This document shows, piece by piece, positions 1 through 8,356 of a stretch of DNA of 64,000 nucleotides. Made by a program: the position numbers and the translations under genes. The stretch is from Streptomyces sp. NBC_01197 (GTDB lineage: Bacteria; Actinomycetota; Actinomycetes; Streptomycetales; Streptomycetaceae): the NCBI RefSeq assembly GCF_036010505.1, contig NZ_CP108569.1, positions 2,544,001 to 2,608,000 on the forward strand, in the 5' to 3' direction. The number at the start of each line of letters is the position of its first letter. Position 1 is the stretch's first letter. Under the pieces are notes generated by a model. It did not search any database, was not told where the DNA came from, and was given only the letters and a program-made list of their open reading frames with translations.

Positions 1-462
1 GCGCTCCGGGGTGGGCTCGGGTCCGTTCACCATGTGCCCGTGGTACGGGGGGAGTTCGAGGTCGCCCACCCGTTCGGTCCGCGCCGAACGGGGCTTGGCG
101 AACTGACCGGCCAGCCGGCCGGCCCGCAGCACCGGCCGGCCGGTGTTCTGCTCCATACGGACCGCGAGGAGTTCCAGCAGCTCGGACTTGCGGGCGATGT
201 CGGCGGGGGTGCAGTCGGCGGGATCCTCCGCACAGTCCCCCGCCTGCACCACCTGGGCCGCACCGTTGGCGACGGCAGCGAGGCGGGTGCGCAGCGCGAG
301 CACCTGCTGGGCTTCGAACAGCCCGGGAAGAGTGGCGAGCTGACCGCGGACCCGCCGGACCAGTGCCGCGTCGGGCCACTGGGGCTGCTGCCTCGCCGGA
401 CCCAGCTCCAGGTCGCATGCGGCGGCGGCCGGTGCGTCCTTGGGTGATGAACGAGTGAGCAC
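1..462 (-). CDS. Class II 3-deoxy-7-phosphoheptulonate (DAHP) synthase, N-terminal part (runs off left edge)
   Basis: It would catalyse the first shikimate-pathway step, condensing phosphoenolpyruvate with erythrose 4-phosphate. The 154 visible codons show class II (plant/AroA-II) landmarks in order: QWPD near residue 30, LPGLFEAQQVLALRTRLAAV, a GDCAEDP stretch equivalent to GGDCAE, and GRLAGQFAKPRS followed by LPPYHGHMVNGPEP. The start is a GTG at 462 with GGGAG seven bases upstream. The C-terminal two thirds lies outside the window. An extra DAHP synthase inside a cluster normally boosts flux to chorismate, tryptophan or anthranilate, which suits an aromatic-amino-acid-derived product. The family call is firm; the cluster role is inferred. 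Confidence 0.88.
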   Translation of the reverse strand, partial: MLTRSSPKDAPAAAACDLELGPARQQPQWPDAALVRRVRGQLATLPGLFEAQQVLALRTRLAAVANGAAQVVQAGDCAEDPADCTPADIARKSELLELLAVRMEQNTGRPVLRAGRLAGQFAKPRSARTERVGDLELPPYHGHMVNGPEPTPER

Positions 463-1230
463 GGTGATCTCCCGGACTTGCTCGACGGATGTCCGGCTGC
501 GCGCGGGCAGCTGACATGTGGCCCGCGCACGGCCACCCTGCGGCGGGAGGTGCACACGGTCTGATGGGGATGGGGGCATGGGGCCCCGGCGAAATCCACC
601 TCGTCTGCGCAGCCGCCCGGTCGAGCTCCGTCGATCGAGTGGCCGGCTGACTGCGCCTCAGTCTTATGGCCCGCAGGCGGCGCGGCCAATGGCCCCCGGG
701 GAACTGTGTCAGGTGAGGTGCTTCCACATCAGGTCGCCCGCGGACGGTGGATCCGGGATGGCCCGACAGCGGATCGGGGTGTGGCGCCGGCCGTCTTTAT
801 CGCCGTTCCGGGAATGCTGTCAAGCCGCCCGGGCCGCAGTAGGAACTGGTTGCGGGCGGGGCCCGGTCGACGTAGCGTCCGGAACGGCGACCGACCGCCA
901 CCACCGCCCATTCCGTGATTTCAGCACCTTCCGTCCGACTGGGTATTCCGGTACTCCGTCCGACTGGGGAGAAGAAATCCAACAGCGCGTTCGACGCGGT
1001 GATCAACTCACCCACTTGTTGTCCATCGACGGCTTGTATAGCCTGGCGACAAGATCCGCCTATTCAGCATGAGCCGGGGATCCGCCGGGGGAATCTCTCC
1101 AAATCCGTTACTGCGTGCCGGAGTTCCCTCGCGCGCCGCGCGCCGGGTGTGCGGCGCACCGGCCGGCCACCCCACCATTACGTTTTCTCCAGGTACACCG
1201 AAACCGGATTTACTGGATGAGGGGACACCG
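463..1230. other. Divergent intergenic region
   Basis: This 768-base stretch separates the leftward DAHP synthase from the rightward ParB/IS701 regulator. Open frames here lack ribosome sites and recognisable domains. The notable content is a pair of 14-base direct repeats at 930-968, described separately. TTGTTG (1016) followed by TATAGC (1037) is a possible but weak promoter with 15-base spacing. Confidence 0.6.
930..968 (+). promoter_or_regulatory. Direct repeat of StrR-like half-sites
   Basis: TCCGTCCGACTGGG occurs at 930-943 and again at 955-968. The core GTCCGACTG matches the half-site of the large palindrome at 12815-12853. The two copies are direct, not inverted, repeats with a 16-base gap between cores. 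They lie about 265-300 bases upstream of the ParB/IS701 regulator start, so they may serve that gene or the divergent DAHP synthase gene. Confidence 0.5.
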
Positions 1231-3183
1231 ATGCGCTGGGAACAAGCCGCGGTCACTCAAGCCGACAGCACGGGTGAGGCCCTTTCGCCACCCGAGCAGC
1301 CAACGGCCGTGCAGACCTGCACAATTCCCATTCGCATTCTACGGCACGGGGAAAACCTCAGAGCACGCGGCGAGAACAAGGAATACGTCACCACGCTCGC
1401 TCTTTCGCCGGTCAAACTCCCGCCCATCTTCGTACACCGCGAGACCATGCGGATTCTGGACGGAATGCACCGGCTGAAGGCCGCGGAACTGCGCGGTGAC
1501 CAGTCGATCGAAGTGGTCTTCTTCGACGGGGACGAGGAGGACGCGTTCGTCGCCGCTGTGTCGTCCAACGCCCGGCACGGTATGCCCCTCTCCTTCGACG
1601 ACCGTACGGCCGCGGCCACCCGGATCCTCAACTCGCGCCCGCACTGGCCGGATCCCACGATCGCCTCGGTGACCGGCCTCGACCCGAGGACCGTACGCGC
1701 GCTCCGCGGCCTCCTGGACGTCCCCGACCCGCAGCCGACCAATCTGGTCCCGCTGCAGCGCCCCCGCCCGGCGGCACCGCCGCGGTACACCGAACTCCCC
1801 GGGAAGGCACCGTCCTCGCGGCTCTCCACCCCGGTCCACCAGGTGGCGCAGGAATTCGAACTGGAGCCGTGCACCGTCGTCGACGTGCTGAACCGGCTGC
1901 GCCGGGGACTGCGGGAAACACCCGAGGTCCCGTACGGCGCCGGCCCGGAGAGCCCCTCCCCCGCGCTGCCCGCCCCGGCGGCGCCGGCACCGCGCGCCCT
2001 GGGCGACCCGACGCCCCTGCTGGGCCGCACCGGGCCGTCCGACGCGACGGAGATCCTCCTCGACCGGGTCTGCGACGAGTTGTTCGCCACGCTCACCCGG
2101 CGCGACCAGCGGCTGAGAGCCCGGCAGTATCTGCGGGGACTGCTGGGCACGCCCGGCCGCAAGAGCATCCGGAACATCGCGGCCTCCGTCGACGGTCCGG
2201 GGATCGACCAGCGGCTGCACCACTTCATCAGTGACTCCACCTGGAACTGGGAACCCGTCCGCACCGCGCTCACCCGGTACGTGGCGCGGACCATGGAGCC
2301 GGAGGCCTGGGTGATCCGCCCGGTGCTCATCCCCAAGGCGGGCCGGCAGGCGGTGGCGGTGAGCCGGCGCTTCTGCCCGACCCGGGGAAAGGCCGTCAAC
2401 GGCCAGCAGGCGGTCGGCGTCCTCGCGGTGTCCGAGACGGTCGGCACCCCGGTGAGCTGGCGCCTCCAAGTGCCCAAGGACTGGGCGGAGGACGCGCACC
2501 GGCGCGCGCGGGCGGGGATGCCCGACGACATCAGCGCCGAGTCGCTCGGCGAGTGCACGGCCCACGCCCTGCTGCACGTCCTGGCCCGCACCGGGGGCCC
2601 CGACCGGCCGGTGGTGCTCGACGGGCGCGACATGGAACACGTACAGATCCTCCAGCCGCTGCACGCCGCGGAAGTGCCCCTGCTCGTACGGATCCCGGCG
2701 GCCATGCCGTTGCAGATCAACGACCCGGCGCTGGCCGGGCACCGCACGCACGGGCCGCTCACCGCGCGCCGGATCGTGGAGGTGGCCCGGTTCCGCCGCC
2801 GGCCGGTCGACGGCCCCGATCCCGCGGTCGAGAAAGGCCACTTGATCACCACCGTCGGCGTCCAGTGGCCCGTCGGCTCCCAGCACCCCCACCCGGGGGC
2901 GGAGGCGCCGCTGCGGCTGATCGCGGTCAGCCCGGTGGGGGAGAACGTGTGCGAGGAATTGTGGCTGACGACATTGACGACCGTGTCGGCCGCCACCGTG
3001 CTGAAACTCTCCAGACTCGTACGCCGGGTGGACCGCGACCTGGAATCGGTTTCCCAGCACGTCGGAATCTGGGATTTCAGCGGCCGGTCCTTTCCGGGCT
3101 GGCACCGGCACGTCACGCTCGCTTCCATCGCGAATCTCGTGCGTTTGCTGGCCAGGACCGATTACCGGTCCGACCTTGCGTAA
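1231..3183 (+). CDS. ParB/StrR-type regulator fused to a degenerate IS701-family transposase domain
   Basis: The N-terminal third (about residues 20-165) is a ParB/Spo0J-like fold as in StrR and NovG, with LPPIFVHRETMRILDGMHRL and a helix-turn-helix around TIASVTGLDPRTVRALRGLL. A Pro/Ala linker follows. From about residue 275 to the end the protein matches IS701 transposases: RARQYLRGLL, RKSIRNIAASV, QRLHHFISDSTWNWEPVR, PKAGRQAVAVSRRF, and a terminal GRSFPGWHRHVTLAS. The usual IDDTGFPKAG block reads IRPVLIPKAG, so the first catalytic Asp is lost. The downstream Glu position reads Ser, so it is probably a domesticated DNA-binding protein and not an active transposase. The start at 1231 was chosen for GATGAGGGG upstream; an in-frame ATG at 1069 has no ribosome site. 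Length is 650 aa, against about 340 for ordinary StrR proteins. Confidence 0.8.
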   Translation: MRWEQAAVTQADSTGEALSPPEQPTAVQTCTIPIRILRHGENLRARGENKEYVTTLALSPVKLPPIFVHRETMRILDGMHRLKAAELRGDQSIEVVFFDGDEEDAFVAAVSSNARHGMPLSFDDRTAAATRILNSRPHWPDPTIASVTGLDPRTVRALRGLLDVPDPQPTNLVPLQRPRPAAPPRYTELPGKAPSSRLSTPVHQVAQEFELEPCTVVDVLNRLRRGLRETPEVPYGAGPESPSPALPAPAAPAPRALGDPTPLLGRTGPSDATEILLDRVCDELFATLTRRDQRLRARQYLRGLLGTPGRKSIRNIAASVDGPGIDQRLHHFISDSTWNWEPVRTALTRYVARTMEPEAWVIRPVLIPKAGRQAVAVSRRFCPTRGKAVNGQQAVGVLAVSETVGTPVSWRLQVPKDWAEDAHRRARAGMPDDISAESLGECTAHALLHVLARTGGPDRPVVLDGRDMEHVQILQPLHAAEVPLLVRIPAAMPLQINDPALAGHRTHGPLTARRIVEVARFRRRPVDGPDPAVEKGHLITTVGVQWPVGSQHPHPGAEAPLRLIAVSPVGENVCEELWLTTLTTVSAATVLKLSRLVRRVDRDLESVSQHVGIWDFSGRSFPGWHRHVTLASIANLVRLLARTDYRSDLA

Positions 3184-3232
3184 CTCCATTACGTCAACTG
3201 CATTACGTCAACTCCCTTACCAACTCCATTAC
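3182..3232 (+). repeat. Short repeats upstream of the FAD oxidase gene
   Basis: CATTACGTCAACT occurs at 3187-3199 and 3201-3213. AACTCCATTAC occurs at 3182-3192 and 3222-3232. The block fills the 81-base gap between the ParB/IS701 gene and the first oxidase and is unusually AT-rich for this DNA. It could be an operator or slippage product; no known site was recognised. Confidence 0.45.
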
Positions 3233-3264
3233 ACGGGGAATATCCTCATCGACAGGGGGCGCAT

Positions 3265-4413
3265 ATGCCTGGCCGGCGGAACACCACCGACATGCTCATC
3301 ATCGGCGGCGGAGTGACGGCGCTTTCGATCGCCTATCACTGCGCACGGGCGGACATCGATGTCATCCTGCTCGGACCGGACACCGCCGATGCCGGCGCCG
3401 CGCCTGCCGCCCGCCCGGTACGCACGTATCAGCCGGGGAAGGTCCACAACTCCGAGCTGACGGTGCGCAGCCTCGCGGACTACCGGGCGTTCACCCCGGC
3501 CGGTGGCGCCGACCTGGTGCTCTCCGGCGTCGGCTGGCTGGTGGTGCCGACCGGCCGCCGGGAAGCCGCCGAGCTTGAGCGGGAGCTGGCGGCCCAGCGC
3601 GCCGTGGGCGTGGAACTGGAACCGCTGCCCCCGGACCGGGCCCGCGCGTACAACCCCTGGCTGGACCCGGCCGGCGCCGAGTCGGCGATCTGGTGCCCGC
3701 AGTCCTACCTCCTCGACGTGGACAGAGTGGCGGGGGGCTATGCCGCGGGCGCGCGGGAGCACGGCGCCCGGCTGCTGACCGGTCATACGGTGACCGGTCT
3801 TGACGCGAGGAGCGGTCGCGTCACCACCACCCGCGGCGAGTTCGCCGCAGAAGCCGTCGTCCTCGCGGCCGAGGCCGGCAGCGGCGAACTCGCGGCGTCG
3901 GCCGGTCTCGAACTCCCGCTGTGGGCGCAGTCCGCCGAGCTGTACCGCACCGACCCGGTCCTCGCCGACGGGGAGCTCCACGCCCCCTTCACCGTGCACC
4001 CGGCGTCCGGGCTGAAGACGCTGGGGGCCGGCCGCTCCTTCGTGGTCGGCCTGGAGCGCGTCTCCCGGCGGCAGGACATGCGGGACGTGTGGTTCAAGGA
4101 GGCCGCCGATGAGCTGGGCACGCGGTATCCGAAGCTCAAGGGCACCGGGCTGCACACCATGTGGACCGGGACGGTGGACGTCTCCCCGGCCAGGACGGCG
4201 TGCATCGGCAGAGCGAGCGGCGCGCACGAGCGGATCTTCGTCGCGGCCGGGTACACCGGGCAGGATCTCGGCCAGGCGCCCGCCACCGGCCGGATCATCC
4301 GCGATCTGTACTTCGGCCGCTCCCCCGGTCTCGACCTCACACCGTTCGCGCTCACGCCGTCCGCGCCGGCTCCGAGCAGCGCGACAAACCGTGCGGCGAG
4401 CGGTGCGGCGTAA
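3265..4413 (+). CDS. FAD-dependent amine/amino-acid oxidase (DAO/sarcosine-oxidase family)
   Basis: The 382-residue protein carries the dinucleotide-binding motif MLIIGGGVTALSIAYHCARA near residue 10, a DAO-family middle region, and a C-terminal HERIFVAAGYTGQDLGQAPATG segment that closes the FAD site. Such enzymes oxidise secondary or primary amines to imines using oxygen. It is a clear paralogue of the gene at 5624-6742 (for example YNPWLD, SGLKTLGAGRSFVVGLERVS). The two flank a cyclase gene, so aromatising a tetrahydropyridine ring made by that cyclase is a reasonable guess. Usual family motifs such as the GTA/TTSSHG region are replaced by GAAPAARPVR, more divergent than in its partner. Confidence 0.82.
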   Translation: MPGRRNTTDMLIIGGGVTALSIAYHCARADIDVILLGPDTADAGAAPAARPVRTYQPGKVHNSELTVRSLADYRAFTPAGGADLVLSGVGWLVVPTGRREAAELERELAAQRAVGVELEPLPPDRARAYNPWLDPAGAESAIWCPQSYLLDVDRVAGGYAAGAREHGARLLTGHTVTGLDARSGRVTTTRGEFAAEAVVLAAEAGSGELAASAGLELPLWAQSAELYRTDPVLADGELHAPFTVHPASGLKTLGAGRSFVVGLERVSRRQDMRDVWFKEAADELGTRYPKLKGTGLHTMWTGTVDVSPARTACIGRASGAHERIFVAAGYTGQDLGQAPATGRIIRDLYFGRSPGLDLTPFALTPSAPAPSSATNRAASGAA

Positions 4414-4671
4414 AAAACCGGTCCCGGCTATGTCAGGTCGGGCCCGAAATACCGACAAAGGCACAGAGCGGCCCGGCAGACTGACAAACACCGACTTTAT
4501 CGCCGGGATATCGACGTGACAAAGTCAGCAGCTATCCGAGGGTGGGGGACGGTTTTCCCTACCGAGCTGTTCCGGCCGCTGCTAACGTCCCAACGTCACT
4601 ATCCGACCGATCCTCCAAACCTATTGAACGCATGCACCAATTGGAGGAACGAGGAGAACGGGGTAGGAATA

Positions 4672-5631
4672 ATGCGCCAAATTGAGATCGCCTGGCAGTC
4701 GATCGGCGCCAGGGTACGCATCACTCTCGACGAAGGCCGCAACGCCCAGATCGTCGAGCCGCTCTGGGCGTCACTTCCGTATCGGACGCTGCAGGGCCAT
4801 GCGCTCGTGGCCGGTGACTGTATCTATCACGTTCCGCCGGCGCACGACCTCCTGCACGCCGTGCCCGACTACAAGGTCGACCGCAAGATCCAGCCCGACG
4901 GCACCGTGTTCTGTTCCGCGGTGCAGCACCTCACCATCAAGTACGGCGACCTGACGGAACCCATGCCCACCGCGCCGATCGGTTCCGTCGTCCCTGAGGA
5001 CCTCGACGCGCTGCCGAAGATCGGCCAGATGGTCTGGGACGCCGTGCACGGCAATGGCGCCCCGATCCTCGCTCAGGTGCGGCGGGTGGGCGGCGAGGCC
5101 GGTCACGGGGTTCAGCGCATGCCGGCGGAGTCCGCCCGGGTGCGCGACCTGATCGAGCGGATCGCCGCGGAGACCGAGCGGGTGATGACCGAGCCGCCCG
5201 ATGAACTGATCGCCGCGCACGAGGGCCGTTTCGACAGCGGAGCCGGGACCAAGGGCTCGGTACTGACCTCGCTCGTCTGCATCAACGGGGAGACCAGGCC
5301 GCTGGGTTACGTGTCCCACACCGGGCTGGTGCGGGCCGCCCGGCTGACCGATGTGCCGTTCTCCGCACTGGTCGAGATGGCCAGGATCCTGCTCGTCAAG
5401 CCCACCGAATTCCTCGGCTACTGCGGGCTGAACACGCTGTGGGACCTCACCCAGGAGGTGGTCGCCGTCATCGAGGAGACCACTTCCAAGGAGGAATTCA
5501 TCGCGCTGCTCTCCCACATGGCCACCTACACCAACGCCCTCGGTGCCTGGAACCTGCAGCTGTTCCCGTGGGAACTGGGGGGCGACACCTGGACGTTCCG
5601 TCCGACCATCACGAGGAGTGCGCATGCCTGA
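4672..5631 (+). CDS. Cucumopine-synthase-like cyclase (cyclophilin-like domain plus helical bundle), candidate Pictet-Spenglerase
   Basis: The first about 145 residues resemble the DUF3830/cyclophilin-like barrel (IEIAWQSIGARVRITLDEG, LWASLPYRTLQGHALVAGDC, YHVPP). The remainder is a helical domain like the cucumopine synthase C-terminal bundle (RVRDLIERIAAETERVM, EEFIALLSHMATYTNALGAW). Cucumopine synthase closes a ring between histidine and 2-oxoglutarate by a Pictet-Spengler reaction. Here the adjacent beta-methyl-amino-acid cassette suggests a beta-methylated tryptophan or histidine substrate. The ATG at 4672 follows GGGGTAGGA; an upstream in-frame codon at 4516 has no ribosome site. The stop overlaps the next gene by eight bases. 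The family call is from memory of motifs; the reaction is inferred. Confidence 0.6.
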   Translation: MRQIEIAWQSIGARVRITLDEGRNAQIVEPLWASLPYRTLQGHALVAGDCIYHVPPAHDLLHAVPDYKVDRKIQPDGTVFCSAVQHLTIKYGDLTEPMPTAPIGSVVPEDLDALPKIGQMVWDAVHGNGAPILAQVRRVGGEAGHGVQRMPAESARVRDLIERIAAETERVMTEPPDELIAAHEGRFDSGAGTKGSVLTSLVCINGETRPLGYVSHTGLVRAARLTDVPFSALVEMARILLVKPTEFLGYCGLNTLWDLTQEVVAVIEETTSKEEFIALLSHMATYTNALGAWNLQLFPWELGGDTWTFRPTITRSAHA

Positions 5632-6742
5632 CCGGAAGAACTCCACCGAACTGCTGATCATAGGCGGCGGCGTGATCGGCGTGTCCATCGCCTACCACTG
5701 CGCCAAGGCCGGCATCGACGTGCTCCTGCTGGAGAAGGACCAGTTCGGCACGGCCACCACGTCGCAGACCGCGCGGGCGTTCCGCACCTACTTCCCGAAG
5801 AAGCCGCACGACACCGAACTGGCTGTCCGGAGCCTGCCCGACTTCAACTCGTTCGCGGCGACGATGAACACCGACCTCGGGATGAAGCGCCTCGGGCTGC
5901 TCACGATCCTGACCAGCCCCGAGCAGACGGCCGAGATCGAGGCCCTACTGCCGGCCCACCGCGAGGTGGGCGCCGACGTCCAGCTGCTCACCCCCGCCCA
6001 GGCCGTCGAGTACAACCCCTGGCTGGACGCGAGCACCATCGAGGCGGCGGTCTGGTCCCCGGAGTGCTACCGCATCAAGCCGGAAGCGATGGTCAAGGGG
6101 TACGCGGACGCGGCGACGGAGCTCGGCGCCCGGCTCCTCTCCGGTACCGAGGTGACCGGTATCGATGCCCGCACCGGCGAAGTGACCACCACCGCTGGTG
6201 AGTTCACGGCGGACGCGATCGTCATCGCGGCCGGTCCGTGGGGCGGCGACGTCGCCAAGCTCGCCGGCATGGAGCTGCCGGTGTGGGGCCAGTTCGCCGA
6301 GCTGCTCTACACCGACCCGATCTCCGACGAAGAGGTCGATACCCCCTTCACCTTCCACCCCGTCTCCGGTCTGAAGACGATGGGGCGGGGCAAGGGCTTC
6401 CTGGTCGGCCTGGAGCGCATCTCCAAGCAGAAGGGGCTGCGGGACCTGTGGTTCGAGGCGGCCGTCGATGAGCTGCCGAAGTGGTACCCCAGGGCGGCGG
6501 GCGCCAAGCTGCACAGCGCCTGGACCGGGACACTGGACGTCACCCCCACGAAGTCGGCGCTGATGGGCCGGGGCGAGGGCGAGCACGAGCGGCTCCTCTT
6601 CGCGGCGGGCTTCACCGGCCACGGCCTGGCCCACGCGCCGACCGCCGGACGGATCGTCCGCGACCTGCACCGCGGCGTCAAGCCGGAGGTCGACCTGACC
6701 CCCTTCTCCCTCGCCACCAACCTGGCGCAGATGCCGGCCTGA
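5624..6742 (+). CDS. FAD-dependent amine/amino-acid oxidase, paralogue of 3265-4413
   Basis: This 372-residue DAO-family flavoprotein starts with LLIIGGGVIGVSIAYHCAKAG and keeps the more canonical GTATTSQTARAFRTY segment, with an ERLLFAAGFTGHGLAHAPTAG FAD-closing motif near the C-terminus. The ATG at 5624 sits inside the end of the cyclase gene (ATGCCTGA overlap) behind ACGAGGAG, so it is translationally coupled to the cyclase. It is better conserved to the family than its upstream paralogue, so it is likelier to be the active oxidase. A ring-oxidising role on the cyclised product is inferred from position only. Confidence 0.85.
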   Translation: MPDRKNSTELLIIGGGVIGVSIAYHCAKAGIDVLLLEKDQFGTATTSQTARAFRTYFPKKPHDTELAVRSLPDFNSFAATMNTDLGMKRLGLLTILTSPEQTAEIEALLPAHREVGADVQLLTPAQAVEYNPWLDASTIEAAVWSPECYRIKPEAMVKGYADAATELGARLLSGTEVTGIDARTGEVTTTAGEFTADAIVIAAGPWGGDVAKLAGMELPVWGQFAELLYTDPISDEEVDTPFTFHPVSGLKTMGRGKGFLVGLERISKQKGLRDLWFEAAVDELPKWYPRAAGAKLHSAWTGTLDVTPTKSALMGRGEGEHERLLFAAGFTGHGLAHAPTAGRIVRDLHRGVKPEVDLTPFSLATNLAQMPA

Positions 6743-6874
6743 GCACGTTTCCCGTGGCGGGCGGCCCCACGCTGCCCGCCACTCCCCAGCCGCGGGACGG
6801 TGTCGGCGGCGGCGGTCATCCGCACCGCCCCCGCCGGTGTACCGGTATCCGCGGTGAGATCTGAGAGGTGTGAA

Positions 6875-7918
6875 TTGTCGTCGGCATACGCACTCCCTGC
6901 GGAATGGCAAGGCCAGGCGCTGACCCCGTTGAATCCGGACACCGCGTTCAACGGCTATATCTGCGCGCACGTGGTGCACGCACTGGAACAGCTCGGAGTT
7001 TTCCAGCAGTTGGCAGCAGAGGGGACGCTCGACGTCTCCGCGTTCTGCGAGAAGAACGCTCTCGACAGCGCCGTCTTCCGGGCGCTCGTCCAGGCCGCGG
7101 AATCGTTCGGGTACCTCGATGTCCACGGTGACCGGGTCCAGGCGACCACGGTCAGCGAGGACATCGCCCGGGCCCTGGGCTTCTTCACCTGGGGCGTCGG
7201 CGGCTACCACGACGTCTTCGCCAACGCGGCGCCGCTCGCCCGCGGCGACCGCCGGTTCGGCGTCGATCTCCAGCGCGACGAGGGCATGGTCGCGCTCGGC
7301 TCCGCCCAGGCGGACACCGCGCTGATGCGCCACATCCTCGACGAGGAGATCGCCGGCATCGATTTCGGCACCCTGGTCGACCTCGGCGCCGGCGTCAGCG
7401 AGCGGGTCTCCCGGCTGGTCAAGAACCGGCCGGGCAGCCGCGGGATCGGCATCGACATCAGCCGGCCCGCCACCGAGCTGGCGCGCGGGACGGTCGCCAG
7501 GTACGGCCTGGACGGCACCGTGCAGCCGGTCTGCGCGGACGTACTCGACATCCTCTTCAAGGAGCACGAGGTCGAAGGCAGCGGCGCCGCCGACATCGTG
7601 ATGAGCTTCATGTTCCTGCACGACCTGCTGGCCGATCCGAAGCGCCGCGAGGAGGTCATCCCCCGGCTGCGCAAGTCCTTCCCTCAGGCGCACACCTTCC
7701 TGCTGGCCGACACCACGATCCGGCCGCGCAGCGAGGGCGAGGGCTCCCGGCTGCCGGTCTTCTCCAGCGGTTTCGAACTGGCCCACGCGCTGATGGGCGT
7801 CCCCATCCACACCCGTGAGGAGTACGAGCAGCTCTTCCAGCGGGGCGGGATGCAGTTGCGCCGCACCGTGCCGTTCGGTGCTCCGCACACGTACCTGTTC
7901 GTCCTGGAGGCGTCGTGA
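6875..7918 (+). CDS. SAM-dependent alpha-keto-acid beta-C-methyltransferase (MppJ/MarI/StnQ1 type)
   Basis: The protein has an N-terminal dimerisation helix region, then a class I SAM fold with VDLGAGVSERVSRLV, GIGIDISRPA and a C-terminal LPVFSSGFELAHALMGV that strongly recalls MppJ, the phenylpyruvate beta-methyltransferase. MarI and StnQ1 methylate indolepyruvate during beta-methyltryptophan formation, and the two partner genes of that pathway follow immediately. A TTG at 6875 behind GAGAGGTG is the preferred start; the next in-frame upstream codon (6800) lacks a ribosome site. The stop overlaps the cupin GTG (GTGA). The keto-acid specificity cannot be read from sequence alone. Confidence 0.8.
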   Translation: MSSAYALPAEWQGQALTPLNPDTAFNGYICAHVVHALEQLGVFQQLAAEGTLDVSAFCEKNALDSAVFRALVQAAESFGYLDVHGDRVQATTVSEDIARALGFFTWGVGGYHDVFANAAPLARGDRRFGVDLQRDEGMVALGSAQADTALMRHILDEEIAGIDFGTLVDLGAGVSERVSRLVKNRPGSRGIGIDISRPATELARGTVARYGLDGTVQPVCADVLDILFKEHEVEGSGAADIVMSFMFLHDLLADPKRREEVIPRLRKSFPQAHTFLLADTTIRPRSEGEGSRLPVFSSGFELAHALMGVPIHTREEYEQLFQRGGMQLRRTVPFGAPHTYLFVLEAS

Positions 7919-8310
7919 CGGTACAGGACCCGGCGACCGCGCCGGATGCGGAGATCATCACCGCGCTGCCCATCCCACTCGCGGTCGCCGGGCACCACCA
8001 GCCGGCGCCCTTCTACGTCACCGCGGACATGTTCGGCGGGCTGCCGGTGCAACTCGCCGGGGGCGAGCTCAGCAAGCTGGTGGGCAAGCCCGTCGCCGCT
8101 CCGCACACCCATGATGTCGACGAGCTCTACTTCCTCGTCTCGCCCGAACCGGGCCAGGCCCGTATCGAGGTCCGACTCGACGGTGTGCGCCACACGCTGG
8201 TCTCGCCCGCGGTGATGCGGATACCGGCCGGCAGCGAGCACTGCTTCCTCACCCAGGAGGCAGTGGTGGGGAGTTACTGCTTCGGGATCCTGGTGGGAGA
8301 TCACCTGTGA
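7915..8310 (+). CDS. Cupin protein, probable MarH/StnK3-type epimerase
   Basis: This 131-residue single-domain cupin contains PHTHDVDELYFLVSPEPG and IPAGSEHCF, the two cupin motifs with three candidate metal-binding His and a Glu. In the maremycin and streptonigrin routes a small cupin works with the aminotransferase and methyltransferase to set the beta-carbon stereochemistry of methylated indolepyruvate. Gene order here (methyltransferase, cupin, aminotransferase) and the four-base overlap upstream support that job. The substrate is unproven. Confidence 0.72.
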   Translation: MTVQDPATAPDAEIITALPIPLAVAGHHQPAPFYVTADMFGGLPVQLAGGELSKLVGKPVAAPHTHDVDELYFLVSPEPGQARIEVRLDGVRHTLVSPAVMRIPAGSEHCFLTQEAVVGSYCFGILVGDHL

Positions 8311-8356
8311 GGTGCCCAGACCGGCCGCCGCGCCGCCAGGACGGGAGGGTCCGTCC

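Noticed and set aside
27..1072. Long open frames on both strands at the left edge (for example 27-689 minus and 518-1072 plus)
   Set aside because: They are high-GC shadow frames. The 27-689 frame overlaps the DAHP synthase N-terminus, which has real family motifs, in another frame; the others lack ribosome sites and domains.
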